The notes under the pieces were generated by a model. That model had not been told where the DNA came from. It saw only the letters and a program-made list of their open reading frames with translations, and made no database searches. Below, one piece after another: positions 35,171 to 43,285 of a stretch of DNA of 64,000 nt (its first letter is position 1; each line of letters starts with the position of its first letter). The translations under genes were made by a program, and so were the position numbers. This DNA comes from Leuconostoc pseudomesenteroides KCTC 3652 (lineage in GTDB: Bacteria; Bacillota; Bacilli; Lactobacillales; Lactobacillaceae), in contig NZ_BMBP01000001.1 of the NCBI RefSeq assembly GCF_014634745.1, positions 372,001 through 436,000 on the forward strand, read 5' to 3'.

Positions 35171-37705
35171 TTATTGTGTCACTTCAGCAATTGCTGCGTT
35201 GACAGCATCTTTCTCAGCGGCAACAAGCGCTACACGACTTGTAATCACACTTGTATCCATTTTAATTTCACGCGTCAATCCCGGCGTATCTAATTTTGGT
35301 TCAAAGAAATCTTTAAATTCATCAAGGCGAGTTTGTGTCTTGAAAACATTTGCAATGACGGTGATATAGGTCGTAAATTCCATATCGCCACCCACTGTAT
35401 CTTCTAGCCATTGCCACTCTTCACGTACCCAATCCCAAGCGGCTTGTTGTCCATCTTCGTTAGCCAAAAGCCCATAGAACCAACCACGTAAATCTTGTGG
35501 CTTAATTGTGTCAGCATCTTCAAATTTGCCAACTAGTTTTTCAATCAGCGCCTTATCAGTTGTGCTAGTGATAGCCGCACGCAAATCAGACTGATAGCTT
35601 GCATCAGAAGTAGCGTGATACTCAGCCAGTAACTGATTAAACAAATCAGCAGACCCAAACTGTTTCATTTCATTTGCCAAAATGAAGACACGTGTACCAG
35701 CAGAGAGACTTGCTAAATCATTTACATGGGTCATAAATATATCATGTGCCGCTGCAATTGCGGCTGGATTTTCAGCATACAAAGCTGCACTGATAATATA
35801 TGGACGAGACAGTTGATCGTCATTTGACTCACCATCAGTATCTTGCCAGCCTAAACGTGCTAATTGATCTTGACTCAGTTGGTCATACAACCCCTTCAAA
35901 GCCTTTTCCTCATCAGAATGAGCGGTCACGAACTTTTTCAAATTCACTGCAACACGATAAAGTGCCGCTGTCACAACAGCTGAATGGCTATTGGCAAAAC
36001 GACCTAGTAATGGCACTAATTGTGCATAAGAAATTTGTCGCCCTTCAGCTAATAATCTCAAATCTTGTAAAATTTGTAATTGTGAAATCGCATCTAGCTG
36101 ATCTGATTGACTTAAAATATCTTGTAACAATGTCTCATCATATTTAACAATAAAATGAGAATTATTACCAACGTTCAAACGGAAGGGTGTACCAAACTGT
36201 TCTCTTAATGCTCCATAATTACCAATCGTCACTGACTGATCTTTGAAAATAGCGGGTACGGCATCGTAATTACTGTTCAATGGAATGTCCCATTGACGGC
36301 CAACCTCTTTGCCATCGCCAATAAAGAACTGTTGTTGTGAAAGTGTCAATTGCCCATCAACCACAGCAGCAGTAACAACCGGATAACCAGGCTGTTCCAA
36401 CCAAGAAGTCATGATAGCACTCACATCAATGCCAGAGGCTTGCCCCAATGCAGCCCATAAGTCAGCTCCAGTAGCATTGCCAAATTGATGCGCAGCAAAA
36501 TAAGCTTTCAAGCCAGAACGAAGCGCCTCATCCCCAATCAACGCACGCACCATGACGAGCATGCGCGCACCTTTAGCATAAACAATTGCCCCGTCAAACA
36601 GCGCATCAATTTCTGCAGGATGTTCAACTTGAACATGGACTGATTGCACGCCATCAGTCGCATCTCGTTGTAAAGCAGCTGGTGCATCAGCTGTTTGGAA
36701 ACTTTCCCAAATGTGCCAATCAGGCTCTAAAGCATCGATGGCGACATACTCCATCATATTGGCAAAACTTTCATTTAGCCACAAATCATCCCACCACTTC
36801 ATCGTCACCAAATCACCAAACCATTGGTGCGCCAACTCATGGGCAATCACAGTTGCTACTACCTGCTTGGTATCTAGCGCTGTGTTGTCGGGATCAAGCA
36901 ATAAGTATGCCTCACGATAGGTTACTAAGCCCCAGTTTTCCATTGCACCCGCTGAAAAATCAGGCAACGCAAGCTGCCATGAATGTGGCAATGGATAAGG
37001 CGTTTGATAAAAGTCTTCATAAAACTCGATTGAGCGCTTCGCAATATCTAGTGCAAAATCAAGTTCCTTAGCCTGATGTGCTTTGGTTGCGAACACACCA
37101 ATTTGAACACCGCTCGTCGTTTTGGTTTCTTTCTTTTGCAAGTCACCAAAAGCAAAGGCAACTAAATACGTTGACATACGCACTGTGGTATCAAAATAGT
37201 GTACACCATTTGCTTCACGCACTTCAGGCATATTCGCCAAGATAGTTTCGCCTGGTTGTTCATCAAACTTAATGGCTAAATCAAAGGTTGCTTTGGCTTC
37301 TGGTTCATCAATACTTGGAAAAGCCTGTCTGGCAAAATTGGTTTCAAATTGCGTGCCAATAATCTGCTTTTTCTCACCATCAACTTCATAATATGAAGGA
37401 TAAATGCCCATCATCGTATCAGTCAAAACTGTTGTATAAGTAATGGTAACCTTTGTTTCACCTGACTTAGGTAATTCAATCCGAATAGCGTCTGCGTCAC
37501 GATCTACCATAAACGTCACGTCTTGCTCGTCCGCTTGGACCGCACTAATCATCAAATCCTTTTGATGAATCGCAATCGTTTCCGATTTAGCAGTTCCAGT
37601 GATTGTGGTTTTACCACTGATTCGCTTCGATTCTCGATCAATATCCAAATAGATTTCATAATGTTTTGGTTGGAATGTATTATAAAATCGTGTCAATTCA
37701 GCCAT
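35171..37705 (-). CDS. pepN: Aminopeptidase N (PepN)
   Basis: 844 residues, family M1 zinc aminopeptidase with broad N-terminal specificity. The exopeptidase motif GAMENWG (near 255) and zinc site HELAHQWFGDLVTMKWWDD with distal Glu in LNESFA (near 290-315) are intact. The C-terminal ERAP1-like helical domain is present. The ATG at 37705 follows AGGAG; an ATG five codons earlier lies ahead of that site. Single gene with its own terminator. Confidence 0.96.
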   Translation of the reverse strand: MAELTRFYNTFQPKHYEIYLDIDRESKRISGKTTITGTAKSETIAIHQKDLMISAVQADEQDVTFMVDRDADAIRIELPKSGETKVTITYTTVLTDTMMGIYPSYYEVDGEKKQIIGTQFETNFARQAFPSIDEPEAKATFDLAIKFDEQPGETILANMPEVREANGVHYFDTTVRMSTYLVAFAFGDLQKKETKTTSGVQIGVFATKAHQAKELDFALDIAKRSIEFYEDFYQTPYPLPHSWQLALPDFSAGAMENWGLVTYREAYLLLDPDNTALDTKQVVATVIAHELAHQWFGDLVTMKWWDDLWLNESFANMMEYVAIDALEPDWHIWESFQTADAPAALQRDATDGVQSVHVQVEHPAEIDALFDGAIVYAKGARMLVMVRALIGDEALRSGLKAYFAAHQFGNATGADLWAALGQASGIDVSAIMTSWLEQPGYPVVTAAVVDGQLTLSQQQFFIGDGKEVGRQWDIPLNSNYDAVPAIFKDQSVTIGNYGALREQFGTPFRLNVGNNSHFIVKYDETLLQDILSQSDQLDAISQLQILQDLRLLAEGRQISYAQLVPLLGRFANSHSAVVTAALYRVAVNLKKFVTAHSDEEKALKGLYDQLSQDQLARLGWQDTDGESNDDQLSRPYIISAALYAENPAAIAAAHDIFMTHVNDLASLSAGTRVFILANEMKQFGSADLFNQLLAEYHATSDASYQSDLRAAITSTTDKALIEKLVGKFEDADTIKPQDLRGWFYGLLANEDGQQAAWDWVREEWQWLEDTVGGDMEFTTYITVIANVFKTQTRLDEFKDFFEPKLDTPGLTREIKMDTSVITSRVALVAAEKDAVNAAIAEVTQ

Positions 37706-37759
37706 AATATCTCCTATCAATTGTTAGAATAATTCCATTATACGCTTTTAAAATAAAAA

Positions 37760-37779
37760 ACGTCCCACAAGCGGGACGT
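37760..37779 (-). terminator. Terminator of ketogluconate operon
   Basis: ACGTCCC / GGGACGT with a 6-nt loop and TTTTTTATTTT on the minus strand, 11 bp after the last gene. Confidence 0.85.
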
Positions 37780-37790
37780 CAAAACAATGG

Positions 37791-38735
37791 TTATACCTCT
37801 AGATGGTTAACAGCTGCTTCTGGTTGTTCGCCTTTAAGCACCCGAACAATATCATTGGTAGCATCAACTGCCATACGTGCTTTTGTTTCAATTGTATTGG
37901 AAGCAATGTGTGGTGTCAGCAAAACATTTTCTAAGCTAACCAATGGATTGGTTACTGGCAAAGGCTCTTCTTCAAAGACATCTAATGCTGCACCAGCAAT
38001 TTCATTATTTTTAAGTGCTGCAACAAGATCTGATTCGACGATAATGACGCCACGTGCCATGTTAATCAAGTACGCGTCATTTTTCATCATTTTGAACTCG
38101 GCTGCGCCAATTGAATGCTCTGTTTCTGGCAAAGCTGGTAGATGCACCATCACATAATCTGCTGTCTTGAAAATAGTATCACGATCAACAATTGATACGC
38201 TATCAGTTGATTTAGCAAATGGATCATAAGCAATAACTTTAACATCAAAGCCGCTTAACTTTTTTGCAACTTGTTGACCAATTCGACCAAAGCCTAAAAT
38301 ACCAACCGTCTTGCCTTCAATATCGCGGCCAGGATGTGACTTACGATAATTCCAATTATCATCGTGAATGGCTTTAGCATCTTGATAGAGGTTTTTACTG
38401 ATAGCTAACAGCTCTGACACGGCTGTCTCAGCTACTGAACCTGACAGAGCTTTTGGCGTGTTGACCACATAAATGCCCCGCTTTGTAGCAGCATCAACGT
38501 CAACAGCGTCATAACCAACCCCATTACGCGCAATCACTTTTAAGTTTGGCATGGCATCCATAATGTCACCATCAAATGGTTGCGTACCAATCAAGACAGC
38601 ACTTGCGTTAGCGCCTTCGATTTTCATCGTTTCACGGGCACGTCCAGTGCCAACAACCACTTCAAATCCAGCGTCAGTTAGTATTTTTTTACCTACTGCA
38701 GGAATATCATCTGGTAAATAAATTTGTTCTGTCAT
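37791..38735 (-). CDS. kguD: D-isomer-specific 2-hydroxyacid dehydrogenase, probable 2-ketogluconate (6-phosphate) reductase
   Basis: 314 residues. NAD(P)-binding GFGRIGQQVAKKL near 150 inside the catalytic domain; catalytic Arg in NMARGVIIVE, Glu in FEEEPLP, His in TPHIAS. Phosphoglycerate dehydrogenase-like. In Pseudomonas the same kinase-epimerase-reductase set (KguK, KguE, KguD) degrades 2-ketogluconate, with KguD reducing 2-keto-6-phosphogluconate to 6-phosphogluconate. That product would feed the phosphoketolase pathway. Symbol by context; last gene, 2 bp after the kinase. Confidence 0.8.
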   Translation of the reverse strand: MTEQIYLPDDIPAVGKKILTDAGFEVVVGTGRARETMKIEGANASAVLIGTQPFDGDIMDAMPNLKVIARNGVGYDAVDVDAATKRGIYVVNTPKALSGSVAETAVSELLAISKNLYQDAKAIHDDNWNYRKSHPGRDIEGKTVGILGFGRIGQQVAKKLSGFDVKVIAYDPFAKSTDSVSIVDRDTIFKTADYVMVHLPALPETEHSIGAAEFKMMKNDAYLINMARGVIIVESDLVAALKNNEIAGAALDVFEEEPLPVTNPLVSLENVLLTPHIASNTIETKARMAVDATNDIVRVLKGEQPEAAVNHLEV

Positions 38736-38737
38736 GT

Positions 38738-39700
38738 TTATGCCTCTTTCTGTTCTTTGGCTAAATAACTTGCCAATTGTTCTGGGGTTGGGTAGCCGTC
38801 ATTGTCACCTGTTGTTTGAACTTGCAATGCACCAACGGCGTTACCACGTTCCACTGCTTGTGCCATTGTCAAACCTTCAATCAAGCCAGTAATGAGTCCC
38901 AATGCAAACCCATCGCCAGCGCCAACTGTATCCACTACTTTTTCAACTTTGAATCCCTGAACTGTGTAACTATCTCCCGCTTTATTTTTGACGTATGCGC
39001 CTTCAGGACCAAGTTTAACAACAACCGTTTGCGTGCGTTCACTATTTGCCAAATAGAAATCAGCAATTTTTTCTGGATCACGCGAGCCCATTAAAATTTC
39101 ACCTTCGTTAATGCCTGGTAAAACAATTTCGCCATACTTTGCCAAATCGTTAATCGTTGTAATCATTTTTTCTTGTGATTCCCACAAAGCAGGTCTTAAA
39201 TTAGGGTCAAATGTTGTCCGAATACCACGTTGAATTAATTGTTCGGCAAAGTAACGAAATGCTTCTCGCGCTTGATCAGAAATAGCAGGAAAAATGCCTG
39301 ATAAATGTGCAATTTTAACACCATCAAAATCAATGTGATCAATGTTTGATTTGTCAAAGTGAGCAGCAGCAGAATTACGTCTAAAGTTAAAGGTTGAAGG
39401 ATCACCTTTATCAACTAACTCTTTCAATTGGAAGGCAGTCCAGTTATGGTCATCTGTTGAAATATAATGATTACCTACATGATACTTGGCAATTTCTTTT
39501 ACTGCAAATTGTCCCAACGGATCAGCACCCACTTGAGAAATATATTCAGTTGAATGTCCCAGACGCGTCGCACCAATCATCACGTTTAACTCAGCGCCAC
39601 CCAAAAACTTATAATAGTTAATGCTATCAACTAACCCAGCATTCAAGTCAGTTGATGTAAAGGTTACAATTGGTTCACCTAATGTCAAAATTTCACTCAT
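38738..39700 (-). CDS. kguK: PfkB-family sugar-acid kinase (2-ketogluconate/KDG kinase type)
   Basis: 320 residues, ribokinase fold. GGAELNVMIGATRLG near 36 (PfkB motif 1) and DTVGAGDGFALGLITG near 255 (motif 2 with catalytic Asp). Resembles 2-keto-3-deoxygluconate kinase and 2-ketogluconate kinase. The ATG at 39700 has AAGGAG upstream; the longer frame overlaps the permease gene. Symbol by operon context. Confidence 0.8.
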   Translation of the reverse strand: MSEILTLGEPIVTFTSTDLNAGLVDSINYYKFLGGAELNVMIGATRLGHSTEYISQVGADPLGQFAVKEIAKYHVGNHYISTDDHNWTAFQLKELVDKGDPSTFNFRRNSAAAHFDKSNIDHIDFDGVKIAHLSGIFPAISDQAREAFRYFAEQLIQRGIRTTFDPNLRPALWESQEKMITTINDLAKYGEIVLPGINEGEILMGSRDPEKIADFYLANSERTQTVVVKLGPEGAYVKNKAGDSYTVQGFKVEKVVDTVGAGDGFALGLITGLIEGLTMAQAVERGNAVGALQVQTTGDNDGYPTPEQLASYLAKEQKEA

Positions 39701-39725
39701 TATTTTACTCCTTAAACTGTTGTTT

Positions 39726-41003
39726 TTAGTGACCGAAGAAAGCAAATACTAGCAGTTCATTGACAATTGAAACTGCCCACATAACCGGAATGCCCATCTT
39801 CAAAAATTCTTTAGTTTCTAACTTTGAATATGTCAATGCCCATGTGTTCCATGATTGTGTTAAATCAATTGAAACCGCCATGATGCTTGCTGTATATAGC
39901 AATGGCAATAAGAAAATTGGTTGGAATGTGCCCGTAGCGGCCAAAACCGCAGCAGTTGCGGCACCGGCACCCCAAACATGCAAAGGCCCACGGAATAATG
40001 CCAATGGTGCTAGAATACCAACTGCAATCGCCAACACAAGTGGACTACTTGGCAAGATAACTTCGATGATACTTTTAAAGTGAGGCACATTCATTGTGGC
40101 AGCACCCGCAAACATCACCAGCGCCATCAAAAAGATAATCAGTCCTGAAATATCATTAATGGCTTGGGAAACAGTTTTGTTAATAAATTCAACCAGTCCT
40201 TTATAAGATTTCATCTGACCCGTCAAAAGCAACGCAATAATGGTTGCCAATAACAACGCAGGAATTGCATCCCAGTGGAAAAACATATTTAATGCAACTG
40301 GTAAGACTGGCACAATGAAAGTAATTGGATGAGTTTTTTTAAAATCAGCTTGATTATTGGCGGCAATCGTCTCAATTTTGCCATTTTTAATACTTTTACT
40401 ATTAATCAAAATGAAGATGATCACACCAATCAATTGAACACTCATCGCTGCTAAACCAAATATCAGATACTTACCCGAGAAACTAACAGATGGGAAGAAA
40501 GCCTTAATTTGATTAAATAACACCACGTTAATGTACATTGGCGCACCGATTGCCATGGTAAATGCTGGTATAGCGACCTTTTTGGGAACGCCGATTGATA
40601 GCAAAATTGGAATTAAAATAACACCAATTGCGATTACTGATCCAACACCATAAGCAGATGAGAAAATCAACGCCGTGACCAATACCACCAAAATAGCAGC
40701 TAATATCGGTGCTTTTCGACCAACTTTTTCTGTCTGAGCCGAAATTGACCCGGCAATGCCTGAATCAACCAACACTCGCCCAAACCAAGAACCAAAAACA
40801 ATATATATAATCGTTGGACCATAATTTAACGCTGGTGTTGCAATAACGTCTTGAATGACTTTATTGAATGGCACCAAACCAATAACTGACCAAAGTAATG
40901 CCATCACGAAGAAGCCAATCACAAGATTGCCACCCTTCACAATGTAATAAATGAACCCGACAAATGTCAGTAACAATAGGATACTAATAATAATGTTAGT
41001 CAT
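39726..41003 (-). CDS. Permease of the gluconate/citrate ion-transporter superfamily
   Basis: 425 residues with about 11-12 hydrophobic segments. GSWFGRVLVDSGIAGS resembles the GntP motif, and the pattern fits the IT superfamily (GntP/CitMHS-like proton symporters). In an operon with a keto-sugar-acid kinase, reductase and epimerase, it is the probable importer of gluconate or 2-ketogluconate. Pseudomonas uses an MFS protein (KguT) in this place, so the transporter has been exchanged. Confidence 0.78.
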   Translation of the reverse strand: MTNIIISILLLLTFVGFIYYIVKGGNLVIGFFVMALLWSVIGLVPFNKVIQDVIATPALNYGPTIIYIVFGSWFGRVLVDSGIAGSISAQTEKVGRKAPILAAILVVLVTALIFSSAYGVGSVIAIGVILIPILLSIGVPKKVAIPAFTMAIGAPMYINVVLFNQIKAFFPSVSFSGKYLIFGLAAMSVQLIGVIIFILINSKSIKNGKIETIAANNQADFKKTHPITFIVPVLPVALNMFFHWDAIPALLLATIIALLLTGQMKSYKGLVEFINKTVSQAINDISGLIIFLMALVMFAGAATMNVPHFKSIIEVILPSSPLVLAIAVGILAPLALFRGPLHVWGAGAATAAVLAATGTFQPIFLLPLLYTASIMAVSIDLTQSWNTWALTYSKLETKEFLKMGIPVMWAVSIVNELLVFAFFGH

Positions 41004-41011
41004 GATTTGCC

Positions 41012-41755
41012 TCAGTTATACGCTTCTAGTGCCTGCACACCATCAATAATGACTTGCTCGCTAGCAGTCGGATACTCAACTGCGACTGGTACGTCTTGTG
41101 GCAAAATCGTCAAGATTGCTTGCCAATTGATATCCCCGTCATTTAAAGGCACTGTCACAAGATTATCCCCACTACCCTTATCATCTTTCACATGAATGTA
41201 GCGAACGTAAGGTGCAAGTGCTTTCGCTGCGACAACTTCATCTTCGCCGACATAACGCCAATTACCCATATCATAGACATAGCCTATGTCGAGCTTAGCT
41301 GCTTTGGCAGCAGTCATGAATGCCTTAATGGCATCAATTTTACCTGATACCTGTGTTTGGTCATTTTCAATATTGGTTTCAATACCACGGTCTAAGAAAG
41401 CATTGAGTTGTTGAATATCTTCAGGCAACAATGTATCAAAATCACCTGTATTAAATTTGATCACGCTAACGCCAAGTTGCGTAGCCTCATCATAATATTG
41501 TTCCAATTTTGGATTGATACGATGATTAACAAAGACTTCATCCGGCACCGAATAAAATAAACGTAATTGATGTGCTTTTGCGTAATCAGCAATAGCTGGC
41601 GTTTCAGCGGCAATGTCATCAAAATATTCACGACGTAATTCGGCTGACTGAACGCCCAATGCGACCACTTTTTTTAACATGTCTAATTGCTGCATGCCGT
41701 TGTCATGATCTTTAGCAAACACCAGATGGTTCAAGACGATTTGAGATTTTTTCAT
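41012..41755 (-). CDS. kguE: Xylose isomerase-like TIM barrel protein (KguE-like)
   Basis: 247 residues, AP_endonuc_2 / sugar-phosphate isomerase-epimerase fold. Metal-ligand positions are plausible in ETNIENDQTQ (Glu), YVYDMGNWRY (Asp), IHVKDDKG (His) and VAVEYP (Glu). KguE of Pseudomonas is the same fold and its exact step is uncertain. The start is 10 bp after the small upstream gene. Symbol by context. Confidence 0.75.
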   Translation of the reverse strand: MKKSQIVLNHLVFAKDHDNGMQQLDMLKKVVALGVQSAELRREYFDDIAAETPAIADYAKAHQLRLFYSVPDEVFVNHRINPKLEQYYDEATQLGVSVIKFNTGDFDTLLPEDIQQLNAFLDRGIETNIENDQTQVSGKIDAIKAFMTAAKAAKLDIGYVYDMGNWRYVGEDEVVAAKALAPYVRYIHVKDDKGSGDNLVTVPLNDGDINWQAILTILPQDVPVAVEYPTASEQVIIDGVQALEAYN

Positions 41756-41765
41756 GATTAACTCC

Positions 41766-42023
41766 TTAATACTGGTTTAAATCTTTTACATGTTCTAATA
41801 ATTCGTCAAATCCTAAATCAGACAAATTATTAGTATCGTTTTTATCAAAATTTTCACTTTCAATCCTATTGAATTTTTCAACAAGGAAGTACGCCGATAA
41901 GTAGGCAGCCAATTCTTTTTTGGCCATACTCTCTAATTCCTTTGCATTAAAATCGAAGTTGAACGATTCAATGAATCTCAAGGCAAATTTTTCTGGATCA
42001 ATGTGCATTTGTTCTGTAGCCAT
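41766..42023 (-). CDS. Small acidic protein of unknown function, first gene of ketogluconate operon
   Basis: 85 residues, helical, with no membrane segment and no recognised domain. Charged throughout (FNFDFNAKELESMAKKELAAYL ... NFDKNDTNN). Good ribosome site (AAAAAGGA). It is the first gene after the cre- and operator-bearing promoter, 10 bp before kguE. A regulatory or enzyme-assisting role is possible but unsupported. Confidence 0.7.
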   Translation of the reverse strand: MATEQMHIDPEKFALRFIESFNFDFNAKELESMAKKELAAYLSAYFLVEKFNRIESENFDKNDTNNLSDLGFDELLEHVKDLNQY

Positions 42024-42054
42024 CTTAGTGTCCTTTTTAGTTTATCGTTTTCGG

Positions 42055-42064
42055 AAACCGGTTT
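42055..42064. promoter_or_regulatory. LacI-type operator of ketogluconate operon
   Basis: AAACCGGTTT, a perfect palindrome with the CG centre typical of LacI-family operators, downstream of the operon -10. The flank extends to TTTACAA/TTGTAAA (42062-42081). Confidence 0.6.
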
Positions 42065-42073
42065 ACAAAATAT

Positions 42074-42101
42074 ATTGTAAACGCTTTCAAACATTTGTCA
42101 A
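42074..42101 (-). promoter_or_regulatory. Ketogluconate operon promoter with cre site in the spacer
   Basis: TTGACA (42096-42101), 16-bp spacer, TACAAT (42074-42079) on the minus strand. TGAAAGCGTTTACA, a perfect cre, occupies 42076-42089 between the hexamers, so CcpA would compete with polymerase. Confidence 0.75.
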
Positions 42102-42121
42102 CCCCTAATTTCAATTTGTCG

Positions 42122-42136
42122 TATAATGTTTTCATG
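42122..42136 (+). promoter_or_regulatory. -10 element of the LacI regulator gene, probably giving a leaderless mRNA
   Basis: TATAAT (42122-42127) stands six bases before the ATG at 42134, so transcription would start at the A of the start codon. No Shine-Dalgarno is present. The -35 is poor. Confidence 0.5.
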
Positions 42137-43120
42137 GATAAAAAAGTCACAATTAATGATATTGCCACCCAAGCAGGGGTATCAAAAACCACCATTTCGC
42201 GTTATTTGAATGGTAAATTTGATAATATGTCGAGTAATACAAAAGCGCGTATCGAGGAAACAATTGATAAACTCGATTATCGGCCTAATCGTCAAGCGCA
42301 AGCCTTAAAAACGCATCACTCTTTTTTAATTGGCGTTTCAGTCGCTGATATTTCTAATATGTACACATCACGTTTGCTCAAAGGCATTGGCGAATATTTT
42401 CAAAAAACACATTATCAAGTCTTGATTATGGACGCCGATAATAGTGTTGCGCGAGAATTAAGTAACCTTGAAAAAATGATGACTGAACAAGTCGATGGCA
42501 TCATTTTGCAACCACTTGTTCATCAACCTGAACATTATCAGTTGCTTGTCGCCGAAAACACACCAGTAGTCCAAGTAGATCGTTACACTGAGCCCTTCGC
42601 TTGGCCTGCTGTCGTGTCTGATAATTTTCAAAAATCAGTCGAATTAGCTAAAATTTTCAAAACAAAATCCTACGATGCTATTCTTGTTTTGGCCAACCAC
42701 ATCAATGGCGTATCTAGCCGAATGAATCGCTATAACGGTTTAGAAGCTGGCTTAACTGGTAGTGGTATCACCGTCAAACTAATTGAAATTGATGGCAGCG
42801 ATTGGCAATCATTATTACATGCGGAAATCAAACAGCACCAACATCCAGCCATTTTTGCACTCAATGGGCAAGTGCTTTGGTCTGCCGTGCGTTTTGCCAA
42901 GGAACGCTCACTCAATATTCCTGAAGATGTCGGTTTAATTGGCTATGATGACGACCAATTTGCCGATATGATCACGCCGGCAATTTCATCAGTGTCACAA
43001 AATCCCCAAGAAATTGGCCGTGTCGCAGCAGAGCAATTATTATCAAGTGTTAACGGTCAAGCCACACCACCAAAAAATACTCGTATCCCATCCGAAATTC
43101 AAATGCGTGACTCTCTTTAA
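42134..43120 (+). CDS. LacI-family repressor of the ketogluconate operon
   Basis: 328 residues. Helix-turn-helix at the very start (VTINDIATQAGVSKTTISRYLNG) and hinge helix (RPNRQAQALK); the remainder is a periplasmic-binding-protein-like ligand domain ending in VGLIGYDDDQFADMITPAISSV. The ATG at 42134 matches the family N-terminus exactly; the upstream in-frame extension lies in the promoter. Divergent from the operon, with a CG-centred operator between them. Related to KdgR-type regulators. Confidence 0.9.
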   Translation: MDKKVTINDIATQAGVSKTTISRYLNGKFDNMSSNTKARIEETIDKLDYRPNRQAQALKTHHSFLIGVSVADISNMYTSRLLKGIGEYFQKTHYQVLIMDADNSVARELSNLEKMMTEQVDGIILQPLVHQPEHYQLLVAENTPVVQVDRYTEPFAWPAVVSDNFQKSVELAKIFKTKSYDAILVLANHINGVSSRMNRYNGLEAGLTGSGITVKLIEIDGSDWQSLLHAEIKQHQHPAIFALNGQVLWSAVRFAKERSLNIPEDVGLIGYDDDQFADMITPAISSVSQNPQEIGRVAAEQLLSSVNGQATPPKNTRIPSEIQMRDSL

Positions 43121-43285
43121 TTTGTCAATCAGAATGACTTTACCATGAATTGTCAGATAACAGCCTATATTGGTAAATACGGCGAAAATAATCGACTAGT
43201 GTTAAAATTGAATCATGTGGTTTTAAGCATTGCACGCCACATACATTAATTTCATGATTACTAACAACCATTAATGAGGATTCAA

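Noticed and set aside
36586-37071. 161-residue plus-strand frame inside pepN
   Set aside because: Antisense to the zinc-site region of PepN; no supporting signals.
43121-43285. Regulatory element in the gap before the antiporter
   Set aside because: No convincing promoter, dyad or leader frame could be defined.
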